The position numbers were made by a program, and so were the translations under genes. Source: Heterocephalus glaber (lineage: Eukaryota; Chordata; Mammalia; Rodentia; Bathyergidae). Taken from it: 64,000 nucleotides of DNA. The notes under the pieces are model-generated. The model was not told where the DNA came from, did not search any database, and saw only the letters and a program-made list of their open reading frames with translations. The stretch spans positions 4,478,466-4,542,465 of the forward strand of contig NW_004624781.1 of NCBI RefSeq assembly GCF_000247695.1, in the 5' to 3' direction. Shown here piece after piece: positions 1 to 12,262 of this stretch (position 1 is the stretch's first letter; every line of letters starts with the position of its first letter).

Positions 1-305
1 TGCCGCCTGCCACCTGCCCCCTGGCCCCTGCTCCCCGATCTGTAGCCTCCTGTGCTGGGAGGCAGCAGGGCTGCAGTCCTCAGCCTTGGCCTCTGTGGCT
101 CTGGGGAGAGAGGCTTTGCCACCCTGCTGGCAGAGTCCTTGGAAACCACACAGTGCATCCTCTTTCTCTAAGTGGCCAGAGGTGACTGGGAAAACCCCAG
201 AATCATGCAAATCAAGTTCCAAAACCTTGTGTTCATGCTAAGGACAAGGTGCAAGGCTGCTCAGGCCATCAAAGACATGCATATCGGAAAGGTGTCACTT
301 TTTAA

Positions 306-497
306 CCCCCATTTGGCAATGCTCGGAGTAAACCCAGGGCCTTCACACTGTACTACATCCCCAGTTCTTTTTTTATTTTTATTAAGTTTTGAGACAGGGT
401 ATCATTAAATCGCTAAGTTGCCCAGGCTGGACTTGAACTTGCAATCCTCCTGCTTCAGGCTCCCACAGTGCTGAGATGATGGCGTGTGCCAACACCT
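306..497 (-). mobile_element. B1-ID composite SINE
   Basis: It reads ID-like (aacccagggcctt) then B1-like (gagacagggt...cctcctgcttcagg), both antisense. It is flanked by an imperfect target duplication, aaaggtgtcacttttta at 289-305 and aaagatgtcactttaaa just after 497. Confidence 0.8.
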
Positions 498-524
498 AAA
501 AGATGTCACTTTAAAGAAACAATG

Positions 525-648
525 TGCAGCAGGCATTGTGGTATGTGCCTGTAATCGGGTGCTTGGGAAGCTGAGGTGGGAGAATTGTGAGTTTGAGGCC
601 AGTCTGGGCTGCATTACCAAGACCCTGTCTCAAAAAAGAAACCAAAAA
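525..648 (+). mobile_element. B1-like SINE
   Basis: It has the B1 order: gtgcctgtaat, gaggtgggag, tttgaggccagtctgg, accctgtctcaaaaaa. Confidence 0.75.
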
Positions 649-884
649 CCAGAGAGTAACATGAAACTTCAGGGTTTAGATGCAGATTCTCTGGTCAGAT
701 TAAGCCCATGTGACAGCCCCCTGCCAGTGAGAAGACCTTCACCGAACAGGGACAAACTGTTCCTAAACCGAGAGAGGAGGTGCACAAAAGAAACAGACCT
801 AGAAGAAACAAAACCTTACAGAGTGGAAATAAAGTCAGCATAAGATAAAATGCAAACACAACTTTCATAAAATAAGAAAGAAAT

Positions 885-1015
885 CAGCCGATCCAACCCT
901 TTTCTTTGACAAACGAGGAAATAAAGACGCAGAGATAGCATTTGGCCAAGGTCACAAAGCAAAGGAGTGGCGGAGCCACGCCTGGAACCCAGGACTCCTG
1001 TCCAGGGCTTCCGCC
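885..1015 (-). mobile_element. MIR relic
   Basis: Antisense MIR core: aaacgaggaaataaagac, ccaaggtcacaaagcaa, ggagccacgcctggaaccca. Confidence 0.6.
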
Positions 1016-1124
1016 ATGGTCCTGAGCCCCTACTCAGCATATGCCGCAGATCCACTGCCATGTCTGGCCCTCGGAGAGGTGTCACAACTCACCCAGCTAA
1101 TGAGTGGCAGGATAAGGCTCAGTC

Positions 1125-1222
1125 CTTGCCAGGCATGGTGGTGCATGCCCCAATCCCAGCACTTGGTAGGCTGAAGCAGGATCACCACAAGTTCAAGGCC
1201 AGCGTGGTTCCCTGTCTCCTGG
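1125..1222 (+). mobile_element. B1-like SINE, decayed
   Basis: ccaggcatggtggtgcatgc, caatcccagcac, gttcaaggccagcgtgg and a short ccctgtctc end, without a poly(A) tail. Confidence 0.65.
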
Positions 1223-2512
1223 TCCTTGTCCTCTGTGTTTGCAGTGCCCAGCAGATGGGGGCAGGGCTGAGCCATTCCCTTTGTCCCATTTGCTGACTGG
1301 CAAAGGCTGTTTTTATCCTGGTTCAGAGACCCATTGTTGGTGGCTGGAAGGGTCCCATAGCAGGTCCCTACAGAGCAGTGCTGGACAACAGCAGCCAGAC
1401 ATCCCTCCGTGGCCCTTGACAGCCCGTGTCCAGAGAGAGGGCTGGACATGGCTGGGCAGACAGGGACAAGTCTGAGGCTGACAGAGCCTCCAAGGGGCCA
1501 CCAAAATGCCAGCTGAGGCCAGGTGGGGGAGAGAGCCAAATGATGGGACATCCATCTACCATCACTGCGACTGAGGGAGCTGATGTGGGGATCTTCTGTG
1601 GATCACCTGGCAGGCATCCACCAGTTCCTCCCGTGTGGCGACGTCACCTGTAGACCACTGGAAGGACCCATGTGGAAGTGGGCCATTCTCCACGCCTGAA
1701 GTTGGATGGGCTCCCATGTTACCAGGTAGCCTGCTTCTAAAAGTGGCTTGCCAACTGAACGTTACCGGGTTCTGGGTTGCTCGTCTTTCCTTCTGGAGAT
1801 TCCAGGTTCTTCTCATCTCCAACAAAGCACTGAACAAAACCAGCAAAAAGCAGTGGCCAAGTTTATTCGAGAAAGTGAAAGTGAAGAGTAGGGGAGAAAC
1901 TGGCTCTGCAGAGCAAGCCTGGGCTGAGTAAAGACAAAAAAGAGGGTAAAAGAAAAAATAAAAGTACACACTGCGTCTGGGAAACACAGCATGGGCTAGC
2001 ATGGTGTAGGTGTGTTCTTTATACTTTCCAAATCTCAAGGAAACTCAAGAGAACTACATATGGGTCCTGAGAGGCGGTGCTGGGATCCCAGCCTCAGGCT
2101 GACTTCAGGTCCAGGTCATCCTATTGACCACGTGCAGGGTTTGGGCACTGTTCTGCGCATGTGTCAGGATCTTATAATGAACAGGTCAAGCCTACTTCCC
2201 CAACCAGCTGGCCACGCCCTAATCTGCTATCTTACCTGGTCCCCATGCAGTTCCTAGAGTCTGCTGGTGACTCAGTGACTCAGTCTGGACAACCAGTGTG
2301 CTCCACACAACAGCCACCACGATGGTGCAAGGGACTTGGAAAAGGAGAATCTTCCTGTCAGGGCTCCTGAGCACCCCGCCTACAGGAAGTCTGCCAGCCA
2401 CTGCAGCTGGAGCTGGGAAAGTCCCCAGCCAGGCTCTCACACCTGCATCTCAATCTTGGAGTTACTTCGGCCAGGAGGTGCTGACCCCAGTGAGTATATG
2501 AATTGACTGTTA

Positions 2513-2664
2513 AGCCAGGCGTGGTGGCCCACACCTGTGATCCAAGCACTGCGGAGGCAGAGGCAGGACTCCTCTGGGTTCAAGGCCAGCTTAGGCTACA
2601 TAGTGAGTTCAGGACCAGCCTAAATTACACAGAGAGACCCTGCCTCAAAAACAACAACAAAAAG
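2513..2664 (+). mobile_element. B1-like SINE with internal duplication
   Basis: It starts gccaggcgtggtggccca, carries a doubled 'ccagc..aggctacat / ccagcctaaattacac' segment, and ends in ccctgcctcaaaaacaacaa. Confidence 0.8.
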
Positions 2665-2959
2665 AACTGATTGTTGCTGGCCACTAGACATCGTTCTGTG
2701 TGATGCCCATTATAACCCTATTAGGCAGTCATTACTAACCTCATTCCAAAGACGAACTCCTCTAAGTACTCAGTAAACACTAGCTCACCAGTGCCTGACA
2801 TAAGAGTATGAGCTGTATAAAAAATCGGCCTCCTGTTTTCCAAATTTCCCCGACAAGAATCCCTGGGACTTGGCATATCTCCAGGCCTGGGCCCGTGGGC
2901 TTTTATCAACATCTAGAGGATTCTCCTGAGGGAAGAATGGGAAATGGTGCCTTAAACTC

Positions 2960-3105
2960 AGTACCCACAACAGCCCCAAGAGGAAGGTTATATGGTCATG
3001 CTCATTTAAAGTTGAGGACAGTGAGGCTCAGAGAGGTTAAGTATCCTGCCCAAGGTGCAGGCGGCAGAGCTGGTATTCAAATCTGGGTCTACATGACTGT
3101 CATGC
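2960..3105 (-). mobile_element. MIR relic
   Basis: Antisense MIR: gtgaggctcagagaggttaa, cctgcccaaggtgcagg, ggcagagctggtattcaaat. Confidence 0.7.
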
Positions 3106-3106
3106 T

Positions 3107-3187
3107 TTTTTTTCCAGTGCTGGGGACTCAACCCAAGGGCTCGTACATGCTAGGCAAGCACTGTGCCACTGAGGTACACCCCAGCCC
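3107..3187 (-). mobile_element. ID SINE
   Basis: Reverse-oriented ID: poly(T), tgctggggactcaacccaag, gctaggcaagcactgtgcca, ctgaggtacaccccagccc. Confidence 0.75.
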
Positions 3188-3219
3188 ACTTCTACACCTT
3201 TCAGAGAAAAGGAATAATA

Positions 3220-3317
3220 GGGCCAGGGATTTAGCTCAGTGGTTCTGCCACCTGCCGCACAAGCACAAGGTCCCAAATATGATCCCCGGTACCAAAAAAA
3301 AAGAAAGAAAAGAAAAG
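3220..3317 (+). mobile_element. ID SINE with target duplication
   Basis: It begins gggccagggatttagctcag and ends gatccccggtaccaaaaaa. The repeat gaaaaggaataatag flanks it on both sides. Confidence 0.9.
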
Positions 3318-3417
3318 GAATAATAGCAGCTATCTATTGTCTCATATACTGTGATGCTGGAAACCAGCACTGCAGAGTGGAAACCAAAAACTGTTATCTT
3401 AGAAAATGATGGTAGGG

Positions 3418-3510
3418 GGGGCTGGGGATTTGCTCAGTGGTTTCACCACCTGCTGCACAAGCACAAGGACCAGAATTCGATCCCTGGTACCAAAAAAAAA
3501 AAAGAAAAAG
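3418..3510 (+). mobile_element. ID SINE, first of a serial pair
   Basis: ggctggggatttgctcagtg to gatccctggtaccaaaaaa. It is flanked by gaaaatgatggtag and gaaaatgatgatag. The second flank is shared with the next ID. Confidence 0.88.
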
Positions 3511-3522
3511 AAAATGATGATA

Positions 3523-3620
3523 GGGCCAGGGATGTAGCTCAGTGATGCCACACCTCCCTAGCAAGTACAAGGTCCTCAGTTCAATCCCCAGTACTGCAAA
3601 AAGAAAAATAAGAAAAAGAA
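3523..3620 (+). mobile_element. ID SINE, second of a serial pair
   Basis: gggccagggatgtagctcag to caatccccagtactgcaaaa. It is flanked by gaaaatgatgatag and gaaaatgatggtaa. Confidence 0.88.
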
Positions 3621-3726
3621 AGAAAATGATGGTAATTTTATAGTAAAGAAGTCCAAACAACCCAAATATTTTCCAGGAAAGGAAAAAGCAAAGTTCTAAA
3701 TGCCACTTGAGAATTAAAATAACCTA

Positions 3727-3983
3727 AACTGGGTGTGGTGTGGAAAATCTGTAATCCCAACTAGTTGGGAGGCCAAGGCAGGGGGATTGGGGGTTCAAGG
3801 CCAGCTGGACAATATACTAATACTCCATCTCTTATAAGAAAAATAGAAGTTAGGCATGATGGCACACACCCACCACTCAGGAGGAGTGCTGAGACAGGAA
3901 GATCGTCTTGAGTCCAAGGCCAGCCTGGGCTACAAAGTGAGTTCAAGGCCAGCCTGAACCACATAGCAAAATCCTGTCTCAGA
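3727..3983 (+). mobile_element. Two adjacent B1-like SINEs
   Basis: The first (about 3,727-3,845) is divergent. The second (about 3,848-3,983) has gcatgatggcacacaccc, a doubled ccagcctgggctaca / ccagcctgaaccaca segment and cctgtctcag. Confidence 0.75.
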
Positions 3984-4023
3984 ACAAAATTAAATAAAAT
4001 AAAAAAGAAGAAAGAATTAAAAT

Positions 4024-4108
4024 AAGAGCGGTTGTGGGTTTAGAGTAGCACAGTGGTAGAGTTCATGCTTGAGGCTCTGGGTTCAAACCCAGTATTGCAA
4101 AAAAAGAA
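4024..4108 (+). mobile_element. ID-like SINE
   Basis: Promoter-like tagagtagcacagtggtaga, gaggctctgggttcaaaccc, agtattgcaaaaaaag. It may be the ID half of a composite with the preceding B1. Confidence 0.7.
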
Positions 4109-4254
4109 AGGATGGGGGGAAAAGATAATCTATATGAAAAGATTTCCCCCTTTCCTTTTAAAATTTACATACAGTAAAATGTGCTCTTTGTATCAACCAC
4201 CACAGAACAATACAGTTCACGGACTTACTTCTTGGTCATAAAAAGCCATGGCTT

Positions 4255-4560
4255 TGCCTTCTGGGAAGACCCCAACCTCACTGGTGGCCTTTGACATCAT
4301 CTCACAGTGTGGCTGGGACTCAGGAATCAGGAGGCCTGAGTTCTCATCCTTGTTCTGAAACTAACTCTCTGGGTTACCATCAGTGACAAGTCCCCTTTCT
4401 ATCCTTTATTTTGGGGGGAGGGTTGGTACCAGGGATCAAACTCGGGACCTTGTGCTTGCGAGGCAGGCAGCGGAACCACTGAGCTAAATCCCCAGCCCTA
4501 TCCCTTTCTATCCTTTAAAAAGACCAGGGCAGACTAAACGACTCTGACAGTCCTACTGGA
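4255..4560 (+). mobile_element. MIR relic split by an ID
   Basis: gaggcctgagttctcatcct, ctctgggttaccatcagtga and aagtcccctttctatccttt resume after an ID at 4,410-4,499. Confidence 0.5.
4410..4499 (-). mobile_element. ID SINE with target duplication
   Basis: Antisense ID ggtaccagggatcaaactcg to gagctaaatccccagccc, flanked by two copies of ccctttctatccttta. Confidence 0.9.
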
Positions 4561-4829
4561 AAGTTTGTTAAACTGTTTCCCTCACTGTCCAGAGGCCTCT
4601 GGTTATATCCATTTTGCACAAGAATTTGGCCTCCCCTGCCAAGGCACTGTGATGACAGGGACAAGAGTCAACACAGGAGAAATGGGCTGTCTGCTGAGGC
4701 AGGAGCATTCAGGTCAGAATTAGCAAAATGGCTTTTGGAGGCCTGGATGTGTAGATTGATAGCCAGGTCTCCACCCACCCACAGTTGCTGAGGAATCAAG
4801 CAGGGCCAAAGGAAGCAGAGCCACAACTG

Positions 4830-5020
4830 ATCTATGCTGAATGCCTGTCATGTGTCTGCAGCTTGGCACGTGATCTCATTTCGCCACACAGCAGAATTCT
4901 CTGTGAGTAGCTATTACCCCACTTTCCAGGCAAGGAAACTGAGGCTCAGAGACATACACAGCCTGGCAGGCGTGAGCAAGGGTTAGAACCATAGCTTCCT
5001 GGGTTGAAGTCTGGAGGCAC
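4830..5020 (-). mobile_element. MIR relic
   Basis: Antisense MIR: taccccactttccaggcaag, gaaactgaggctcagagaca, gttagaaccatagcttcctg. Confidence 0.65.
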
Positions 5021-6631
5021 TGCCTCAATTTTCAGGGCCCGTGCAGCCTACAGCTCACTGAAGCAAGATTTGTCTCCCCCAATCTTGGCTTGGCTAATTT
5101 CACACCTTTTCTCAAGATTCTCGAGCTCAGGCCCAGCACCGTCCTCCCACTCATCTCTGCAGTTCTCCCGCCTTCCATGCCTGGGACAGAACCAGTCTCT
5201 CCATTGTCCCTGGGAACAGATGCCTTGCAACAAAAATGCTTTAAACCTTGGGAGTGAGGAGAGTGGATCTCTGTTTCTGGAGAGATGGACACTAGATGTT
5301 TTCAAGGACCAACAGGAGCTCCCTAATGGTGCTGGACAGAAGAGGCAGCATGGCTGGTGCTGCCATCTTGGGCTGGAGCTGGGAGGCCTGGGTAACCTCA
5401 GACGAGCCATCTCTCCCAGTGGTCTGACTCCCCAAGTGTCAGGAGACACAGAGCAGATGGATGCCATAGGCCTGATCCCACAGACAGGGAGTGATGGATG
5501 ATATAGGGGAGACGGGGAGAATCCTGGCGAAGTACAGAGGCCTGGGATCTGGTACTTAAATAGAGGCTTGGTCTTTGGTAGAGGTGGGACACTTCCTGTT
5601 TGTAACTAGAGAGGAAGAGAAAGGCTGGAGATATGAGTGAGTGGGTGGATTTGCTGGAGGGTAGAAGGGAGAGGTCCAGTTGGCTTTTGAAGGAAATGTG
5701 AGGCAAGGTCATGAGTGAGATGCGTGGACAGAGGACAGAGTGGGAGTAGGGGCTGGAGGGGAGACAGCTGGCAGTTGTTCTGGGAAGTGGGGAAGCTACC
5801 ACCAGGAGTGTGGGAGGGCTGGATGCCATTTGGTTGAGAACACTAAGCATGGATTTAGGGGAGACTGGTCAGCATGGCTCAGCTGCTAGAGAGCATACAC
5901 CAAGAGGGTAGGCAGGTGGGCTTACTGGGCTGAAGATGGTAATGAACAAAGCACCAGGTGAGGAAGGGAAGGCATTCAGAAGGTTGTAGGATGGACCAGG
6001 ATGTCTAAACTGGTGCAGAGGCAAGGAGGCCAGGACTGATGGTGCAAATGTGGGAGAGGGCCACAGACTGGAGAACTACTGGATGTGCAGGCTGTGGGTG
6101 GGAGCATCAAGGTGGGGGAGCTGGGAGGAGGGGGCACCAGTGAGGAAGTGGAGATGTCCAAGGTGGGAAGCTCAAGGATATGGTCTTAGGATGGGTGCCT
6201 TGTGTGGGAGAGGAGCAGGTCTTCCCTGGAGACGAGAAGCTTGCAAGACTGAGAGGCTAACATATTGGTGAACAATCTCAAGTTCACCCTTGGGCTCATT
6301 GAAACTGCCAAGAATGAAAAAAAGAATCATGAACCAACCCTGAAGTCCTCACTAATAAGGTGACAGATGACAGGTAGCAGCAACAATGACATAGTCACAG
6401 CTCTTTGGAGGAGGAATGGGGGAAATCAGGAGGCAGAAGAGGGGAACAGGAATAGTTCTCCAGTTCCAGGCTCTGGGGCACAGAGGGACAGCCCTCCCTG
6501 TGGCCTCCTAATGAAAAGCCTGTGGGGAAGTAGTGTCACTGAGCAGGGTCAGGGACCATCAGGAAAATCTAATAGGATCATCAGGCAGGATGTGGGGTCA
6601 CTGGGGTGCAGGAGAAGCAACCCTCCAACTG

Positions 6632-6735
6632 CCAAGGCAGGAGGATCTCTACAAGTTCCAGGCCAGCCTGGGCTACATAGTGAGATCAAGGCCAGCCTTA
6701 ACTGCATAGAGAGATCCTGTCTAAACAAAGCAAAC
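6632..6735 (+). mobile_element. B1-like SINE, 5'-truncated
   Basis: aggcaggaggatctctacaa, a doubled ccagcctgggctacatagtg / ccagccttaactgcatag segment and gatcctgtctaaacaaag. Confidence 0.75.
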
Positions 6736-7741
6736 ATGAAAAAGAAGAAAGCAGAGGGGAGGAGAAGTATGGAGGCTTCACAGTGGGGGATCTTAACAAG
6801 AGGACAGACCTATGGTTCTGCTGACATATGGAATTGATCTCTTCCCTGTAGATCAATTTTTAGGGCAATGGACCACAACACAGAGGATAGTGCGCAAGCC
6901 GGTATTGGCCACCAGACATAGGACTGCAAGTTTAGGGAGATTTCCTCTCTGTTTCAAGACGGAAGAGTGAGGTACGATCTGGACTTGAGCTGTCTCCTTA
7001 GATTTTATAGTGACAAACTAAATTCTGTCCAACTTGATCAAAAAATGTTCACTCTTAAGAGTATCAGAATAGAAAAAGGCTTATGACACTTTAAAATGGA
7101 CTGGGTTTCCAGTTTTCTTGGAGGAAGAAAAAGGGGGAGGTGTTAGGATATAATATTTATTAAAAAGGGCAGAAAATCAATTAGCATATAAAATTTTAAT
7201 AGTATATAAAGTTGTTTATTATTACATGAAAAGATAATGCTCTACAATTCAATAAGAACAAAAACACAGCTCAAAAATGAGCAAAATATTTAAGCAAGAC
7301 CATTTTGCAAAAGAAGACGGAAGTGGTCAACTGGTCTGTGGGAAAGTGCTTCCCATCATTAGTTACCAGGGCAATGCAAACTAAACTCACTCTGGAGGGT
7401 AGCTGAAGGGTGTATAAAATACTAGCACCTCTTAGGGAAAAGTTCTGCCAACTTCTCTCAATTTTATAATTCTACACCTACCCCCTGACGAAGCAATTCC
7501 ATGTCTGGCTATTTACCCAACAAAAGTGCAATATCCTCACAAAAAGACTTGTGCAAGAATATTTGCAACAGCTTTGGTTATAGTTGCCCTAAATTGGAAA
7601 CAACCCCAATGTCCAAAACCAGGCGAGTGAAAAAACAAATTGTGGCATGTCCATACGAGGGAATGTTATCCAACAACAATAATAAATGAATTACTGATAA
7701 GCATAAGCATTCAGGAAGATCTCAAAAGACTCATGCTGAGC

Positions 7742-7950
7742 TGGCCACAGAGATGCATACCTGTTACCCTAGCTGCTCAGGATACTGAGGCAGGAAAGTC
7801 ACAAGACTGAGGCCAACCTGGACAATTTAGTGAGACTCTGTCTCAAATGAAAAATTTTTAAATGGGGATATAGCTCACTGGTAGAGCACCTGCCTAGCAT
7901 TCAAGAGAGGTCCTATGTTCAATCCATAGCATAACAAACAAACAAAATAC
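7742..7950 (+). mobile_element. B1-ID composite SINE
   Basis: B1-like half to gagactctgtctcaaatg, then ID-like half ggggatatagctcactggta to caatccatagcataacaaac. Confidence 0.8.
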
Positions 7951-8021
7951 AAAACATGCAGAGCAAAATCATGCCAAGCTCAAAAGAGTGCACACAATTT
8001 GATTCCATTCAAATAAAAACA

Positions 8022-8104
8022 AGTTTTTGGTGGTGGTGGGGATGGAAGTCAGGGCCCTGCATGTGCTAAGCATGTGCCCTGCCACTGAGCTGCATCCCCA
8101 GTCC
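8022..8104 (-). mobile_element. ID SINE
   Basis: Antisense ID: gtcagggccctgcatgtgct, gccactgagctgcatcccca, with a diverged tail. Confidence 0.7.
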
Positions 8105-8892
8105 TCTATGTGACATTTATGACATGCAAAAACTGATGGACAGTGATAGACGCCAAACACTGCTCTGCCTCTGAAAAATGGCAATGGGGATAGGTTGGAA
8201 AGGGTCATGAGGGTCCTACCTGGGGTGACGGAATTATTCCATATCATAACTGGGGTATGGATTACACATGTGTATGCTTTTATCAAAATTCACCAAGCAC
8301 TTTACATTTGTGCATTTTACCGTGTGTAAACTAAAGAAATACAGAAACACAAACAAATATTGAACTGCAGCTAATGATATGTATGCTAAAGCATTTAGAG
8401 ATGAAGTGTGCTGATTTCTGGAATTCATTCAGAAACGCATAAAAATAAATGGATTAATATATGTGTAATAAAGTAAATACAGCAAAATGCTAATTACAGA
8501 ATCTAGGTGGTAAGTACATTGTCAGGTTTTCTGTATGTATGAAAAATTTCTTGATGAAATAATGGTATTAAGATAGCATGCAAAACAAGGCTATTACAGA
8601 ATTAAGATTGTGGCAAATATTTTAATCACCTAAAACATTAGCTTTGTGTTTTTATACTCAACCAGAATACTTTAACAGAATTTTTTGTATTATCAAAATA
8701 AGAGACAAAACTCATCAGAAAGATGTTGGGATTTCAGAGAAACAGAAACAAATTTTTTTCAGTCTGCACTCTCATGACTCACAGAAAACCACTTACTGAC
8801 ATATTAGTATATTTCTTTTAAAGTGAAAATATCTCAAACATTTCCCTGTTATTAAATAGTCCTCAAAAACACAATTTTTAGGTAGCAGTATA

Positions 8893-9290
8893 TTCCACTG
8901 TAAGTATGCTCTCTATATAAATCGTTTAATCACTCGCTATTGTTAGATGTTGGCTTGTCTCCAAGTTTTTCGATCACAAACAAAGCTGGGTGATCATAAC
9001 TTGTGGACCACGTGGAGAGTTTTCCTTAAGATAAATTCCTTCAATTTGGCTTACTGGGTCAGAGGTTAGGAACTTTTAAAACATTTAATACTAGCAAATT
9101 ATTTTCCAGAAAGATTATACCAATTTGCATATCCTATGTAATGTAGCAGAGTATTTCTTTTCCAGCAGCTTGGCCATTTTTCGGTATTTTTTAAATTTAG
9201 GGGGTTTTTTTTGCCAATTCCATAGAGGGAAGATTATATCATATTACAGTTCTAATTTATATTCCTTTGGATATGATTAAAGTGAAGCAT
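8893..9290 (-). mobile_element. L1 3' UTR fragment
   Basis: Antisense L1: gttggcttgtctccaagttt, agataaattccttcaatttg, cttactgggtcagaggttag. Confidence 0.6.
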
Positions 9291-9310
9291 TTTTTTAAAA
9301 ATTCTGATTA

Positions 9311-9369
9311 GTACTTTTTTCCCAAGGATCTGGGGCACATGTTCTACCACCAGGCTGTACCCTCAGCTC
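9311..9369 (-). mobile_element. ID SINE fragment, diverged
   Basis: Only parts of an antisense ID remain: atctggggcacatgttctac and aggctgtaccctcagctcc. Confidence 0.5.
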
Positions 9370-9491
9370 CTGTATTTCTTCTTTGACTTCTTAACTGTTT
9401 ACATCCTTTTTCCTACTATTCTGGAGCAAGGAGACTTTTACTATTTTTGTACCAAATTACTGAAGTGTTTTAAAAATAAGAAAATATATCA

Positions 9492-9588
9492 GGGCCAGGG
9501 ATTTAGTTCAGTGATTCCGCCACCTGCCGCGAAAGTGCAAGGACCTGAGTTTGATTCCCGGTACCAAAAATAAATAAATAAATAAAAT
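9492..9588 (+). mobile_element. ID SINE with target duplication
   Basis: gggccagggatttagttcag to gattcccggtaccaaaaata, flanked by aataagaaaatatat on both sides. Confidence 0.9.
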
Positions 9589-9664
9589 AAGAAAATATAT
9601 TAATCTCATGCTTTTTGTGTTTGCTGCAGCTAATTTCTCTCAATTTATTATCTTTTCAAAATTT

Positions 9665-9872
9665 TCTACTGAAGATTGAACCCAGGGCCTCACAAATGCT
9701 AAGCGAGTATCCTACCACTGAACTACTATACATCTTCCACCTTGTTTATTTATTTGCTTATTTATTTAGAGACAAGGTCTAAATTGCCCATGCTGGCCTG
9801 GAACTCGTGATCCTCCTGCCTCAAGCTCCTTAGTAGTTGAGATTACAAGCATGTGCCACCATGGTTGGCTTG
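9665..9872 (-). mobile_element. B1-ID composite SINE
   Basis: Antisense ID half (attgaacccagggcctcaca) then antisense B1 half (gagacaaggtctaaattgcc to atgtgccaccatggttggct). Confidence 0.8.
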
Positions 9873-11746
9873 TTTCTCATTTTGAATTAACTGTAGATTC
9901 ATGTCATTGTAAAGAATAATGCAGAGAGATTCTGCATACATACCCTTTACCCCATTTCCCCAGTGGTAAGATCTTGCAAAATTATAGTACAACTGTCACA
10001 ACCAGGTATTAACATGGACACAGTTAAGATATTTTCGTCACCACAATGATCCCCCACTCTGTTTTCTCATGCCCCCAATTCCTCCTTAATTCCTGGTATC
10101 TATGAATTTGTCCTCTATTTGTATAACTGTGTATTTCAGAAATGTTATATAAATGGAATCACAATATGTAGCCTTTTAGGATTGTCTATTTTCATTTAGT
10201 ATAAGTTTCTGAAGAGGCAGCCCTGTTGTTGTATATATAAATAATTTGTTCTTTTTTCTGAGTAGTATTCCATGATTTGGATGGACCATAGTTTACCCAT
10301 TCATGCATTCTAACTTTTGACTATTATGAATAAATGTGCTATAAACATTCACGTGCTGATTTCTGTGTGGACATAAATCTTCATTTCTCTGGGATAAATA
10401 CACAGTTATGGTAGTTGTACATTTAGTGGGATTTTTCATTTTGAAAATGGCTGCCAAACTGTTTTCCAGACTGGCCATACCATTTTGCATTCCCTCCTGG
10501 AATATATGAGCGATCCAATTTCTCCACATCCTGGCCAGCATGTGGTGTTGTGACTACTGCTGATTTTAGAATTCCATAAGTGTGTCACAATAGCTCACAC
10601 TGGATCTAACTTGCATTTCTCCAGTGATTAATGATGTTGAACATTGTTTGTGTACTTATTTGCCACTGGTGTATTGTCTGTAGTGAAATATCTCATATCT
10701 TTTGTCTATTTTCTAGATTGAGTCTTTAGGGATCTTTATGTACACTAGGTATTATTCCTTTGTTGAATATGTGAATTGCAAATATTTTCTTCCACTGTGT
10801 AGCTCTCTTTTCATCCTCTTAACATAGTCTTCTGCAGAGCAAATTATTTTCATTTTGATGAAGTTCAATTTATCAATTTTTCTTTTTGATGTCAAGTCTA
10901 AGAACTCTTTTAGCATTATATCCAGATGATTTTTCTTCTAAAAGTTCTATAATTTTACATTTCATTTTTAAATTCATGGTCCTTTTAGAGTAATTTCTGT
11001 AGGGAGTATGAAGTTTTGATTCAGACATTTCCCTTCCACTCTCTTCTCTCCCCTTCCCTTCCCTTCTTTTTCTTTTCTTTTCTTTTTAAACTCATGGATG
11101 CCAAATTTTTCCAGCAGTATAATTTGAAAGCTATTTTTCCTCCACTGTTTTTGCACCTTTGTCAGAAATCAACTGGGAATGTGTATGTGGGTCTACATCT
11201 GGGTGATCTACTGATCTATGCGTCTAGCCCTGCTCCAATACCGTAAGTCTTGATTACTATAGATATGGAATAAGTCATGAAATATTTTTTCAAAATAGTT
11301 TTAGCTATTTTAGCTTTTGGCCCTTTCATATAAATGTTAGAAAAATCTTATCTATGTTTACAAAAAGCAATCTTCCTCAGATTTTGATAGAAATTTCATT
11401 AAACTTATATACCAATTTAGAGATAAATTAACATCCTTACTGTGTTGAGTCATCATTAAATCAATGTATCTTATCATCTATTTAGATCCTTTGGGTTTTT
11501 TTTTCCCCCTACTGTGTTGTAGTTTTTAGTGCACAAGTCCTCTATGTTTTGTTAGATTTATATTTAGATTTTTTTCATTTCTGGTTGATTATAAATAGTA
11601 TTTTATTTCTAATTTCTGTGTCTACATGTTCATTACTAGTATATAGAATTACATTTTTTTTATCTTGATCTTGTCTTGTGTGACTTTTGTTTTGTTTTGT
11701 TTGCTTTCTGCAGATTCCTTGGAGTTTTGTAGGTAGACAATCAAAG

Positions 11747-11884
11747 TGAGCATAGTGGTACGTGCATGTCTGTAGTCCCAGCCACTCAGAAAGCAGAGGC
11801 AGGAGGATAACTTCAGCCCAGAGTTCTAGGCCAACCTAGGCAGCATTAAAAGACCTCATCTCTTAAAAATAAAATAAGTAAAAT
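11747..11884 (+). mobile_element. B1-like SINE
   Basis: gcatagtggtacgtgcatgt, agtcccagccactcag, gttctaggccaacctaggca, acctcatctcttaaaaataa. Confidence 0.75.
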
Positions 11885-12262
11885 AACTGATGTAGGGAAT
11901 CATATTATCTGCAAATAGGGGCAGTTTTGTTTCTTTCTTCCAATCTTTGTTTTAATTTCCTTTTCTCACCTTAATGCTCTGGCTAAAATTTCCTGCACCA
12001 TGTCAGATAAGAATAGAGAGATTGACCATCCTTGTCTTGCTCCTAAAATTTAGGCAAAGCATTTAGCCTTTCTCCAGTAAGTACTATGATGTTAGCTGCA
12101 AGATTCTGTTTGTTTGTTTCAAGTTGAGAAAGTTCCCCAGTACTCCTATTTTCCTAAGCGTCTTCACTAGGGAATGGGTGTTGAATTCTATCAACTGATT
12201 TTCCTTCAACATTTCTTATGATCACATGATTTTCTTCTTTAACTTATTAATATGGATTATAT

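Larger units (their letters stand above)
7150..8340 (+). mobile_element. L1 3' end (old L1M type), interrupted by SINEs
   Basis: The sense 3' UTR signature includes atatttgcaacagctttggt, attggaaacaaccccaatgt, tggcatgtccatacgaggga and gaaagggtcatgagg. Two SINEs (7,742-7,950 and 8,022-8,104) interrupt it. Confidence 0.7.
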
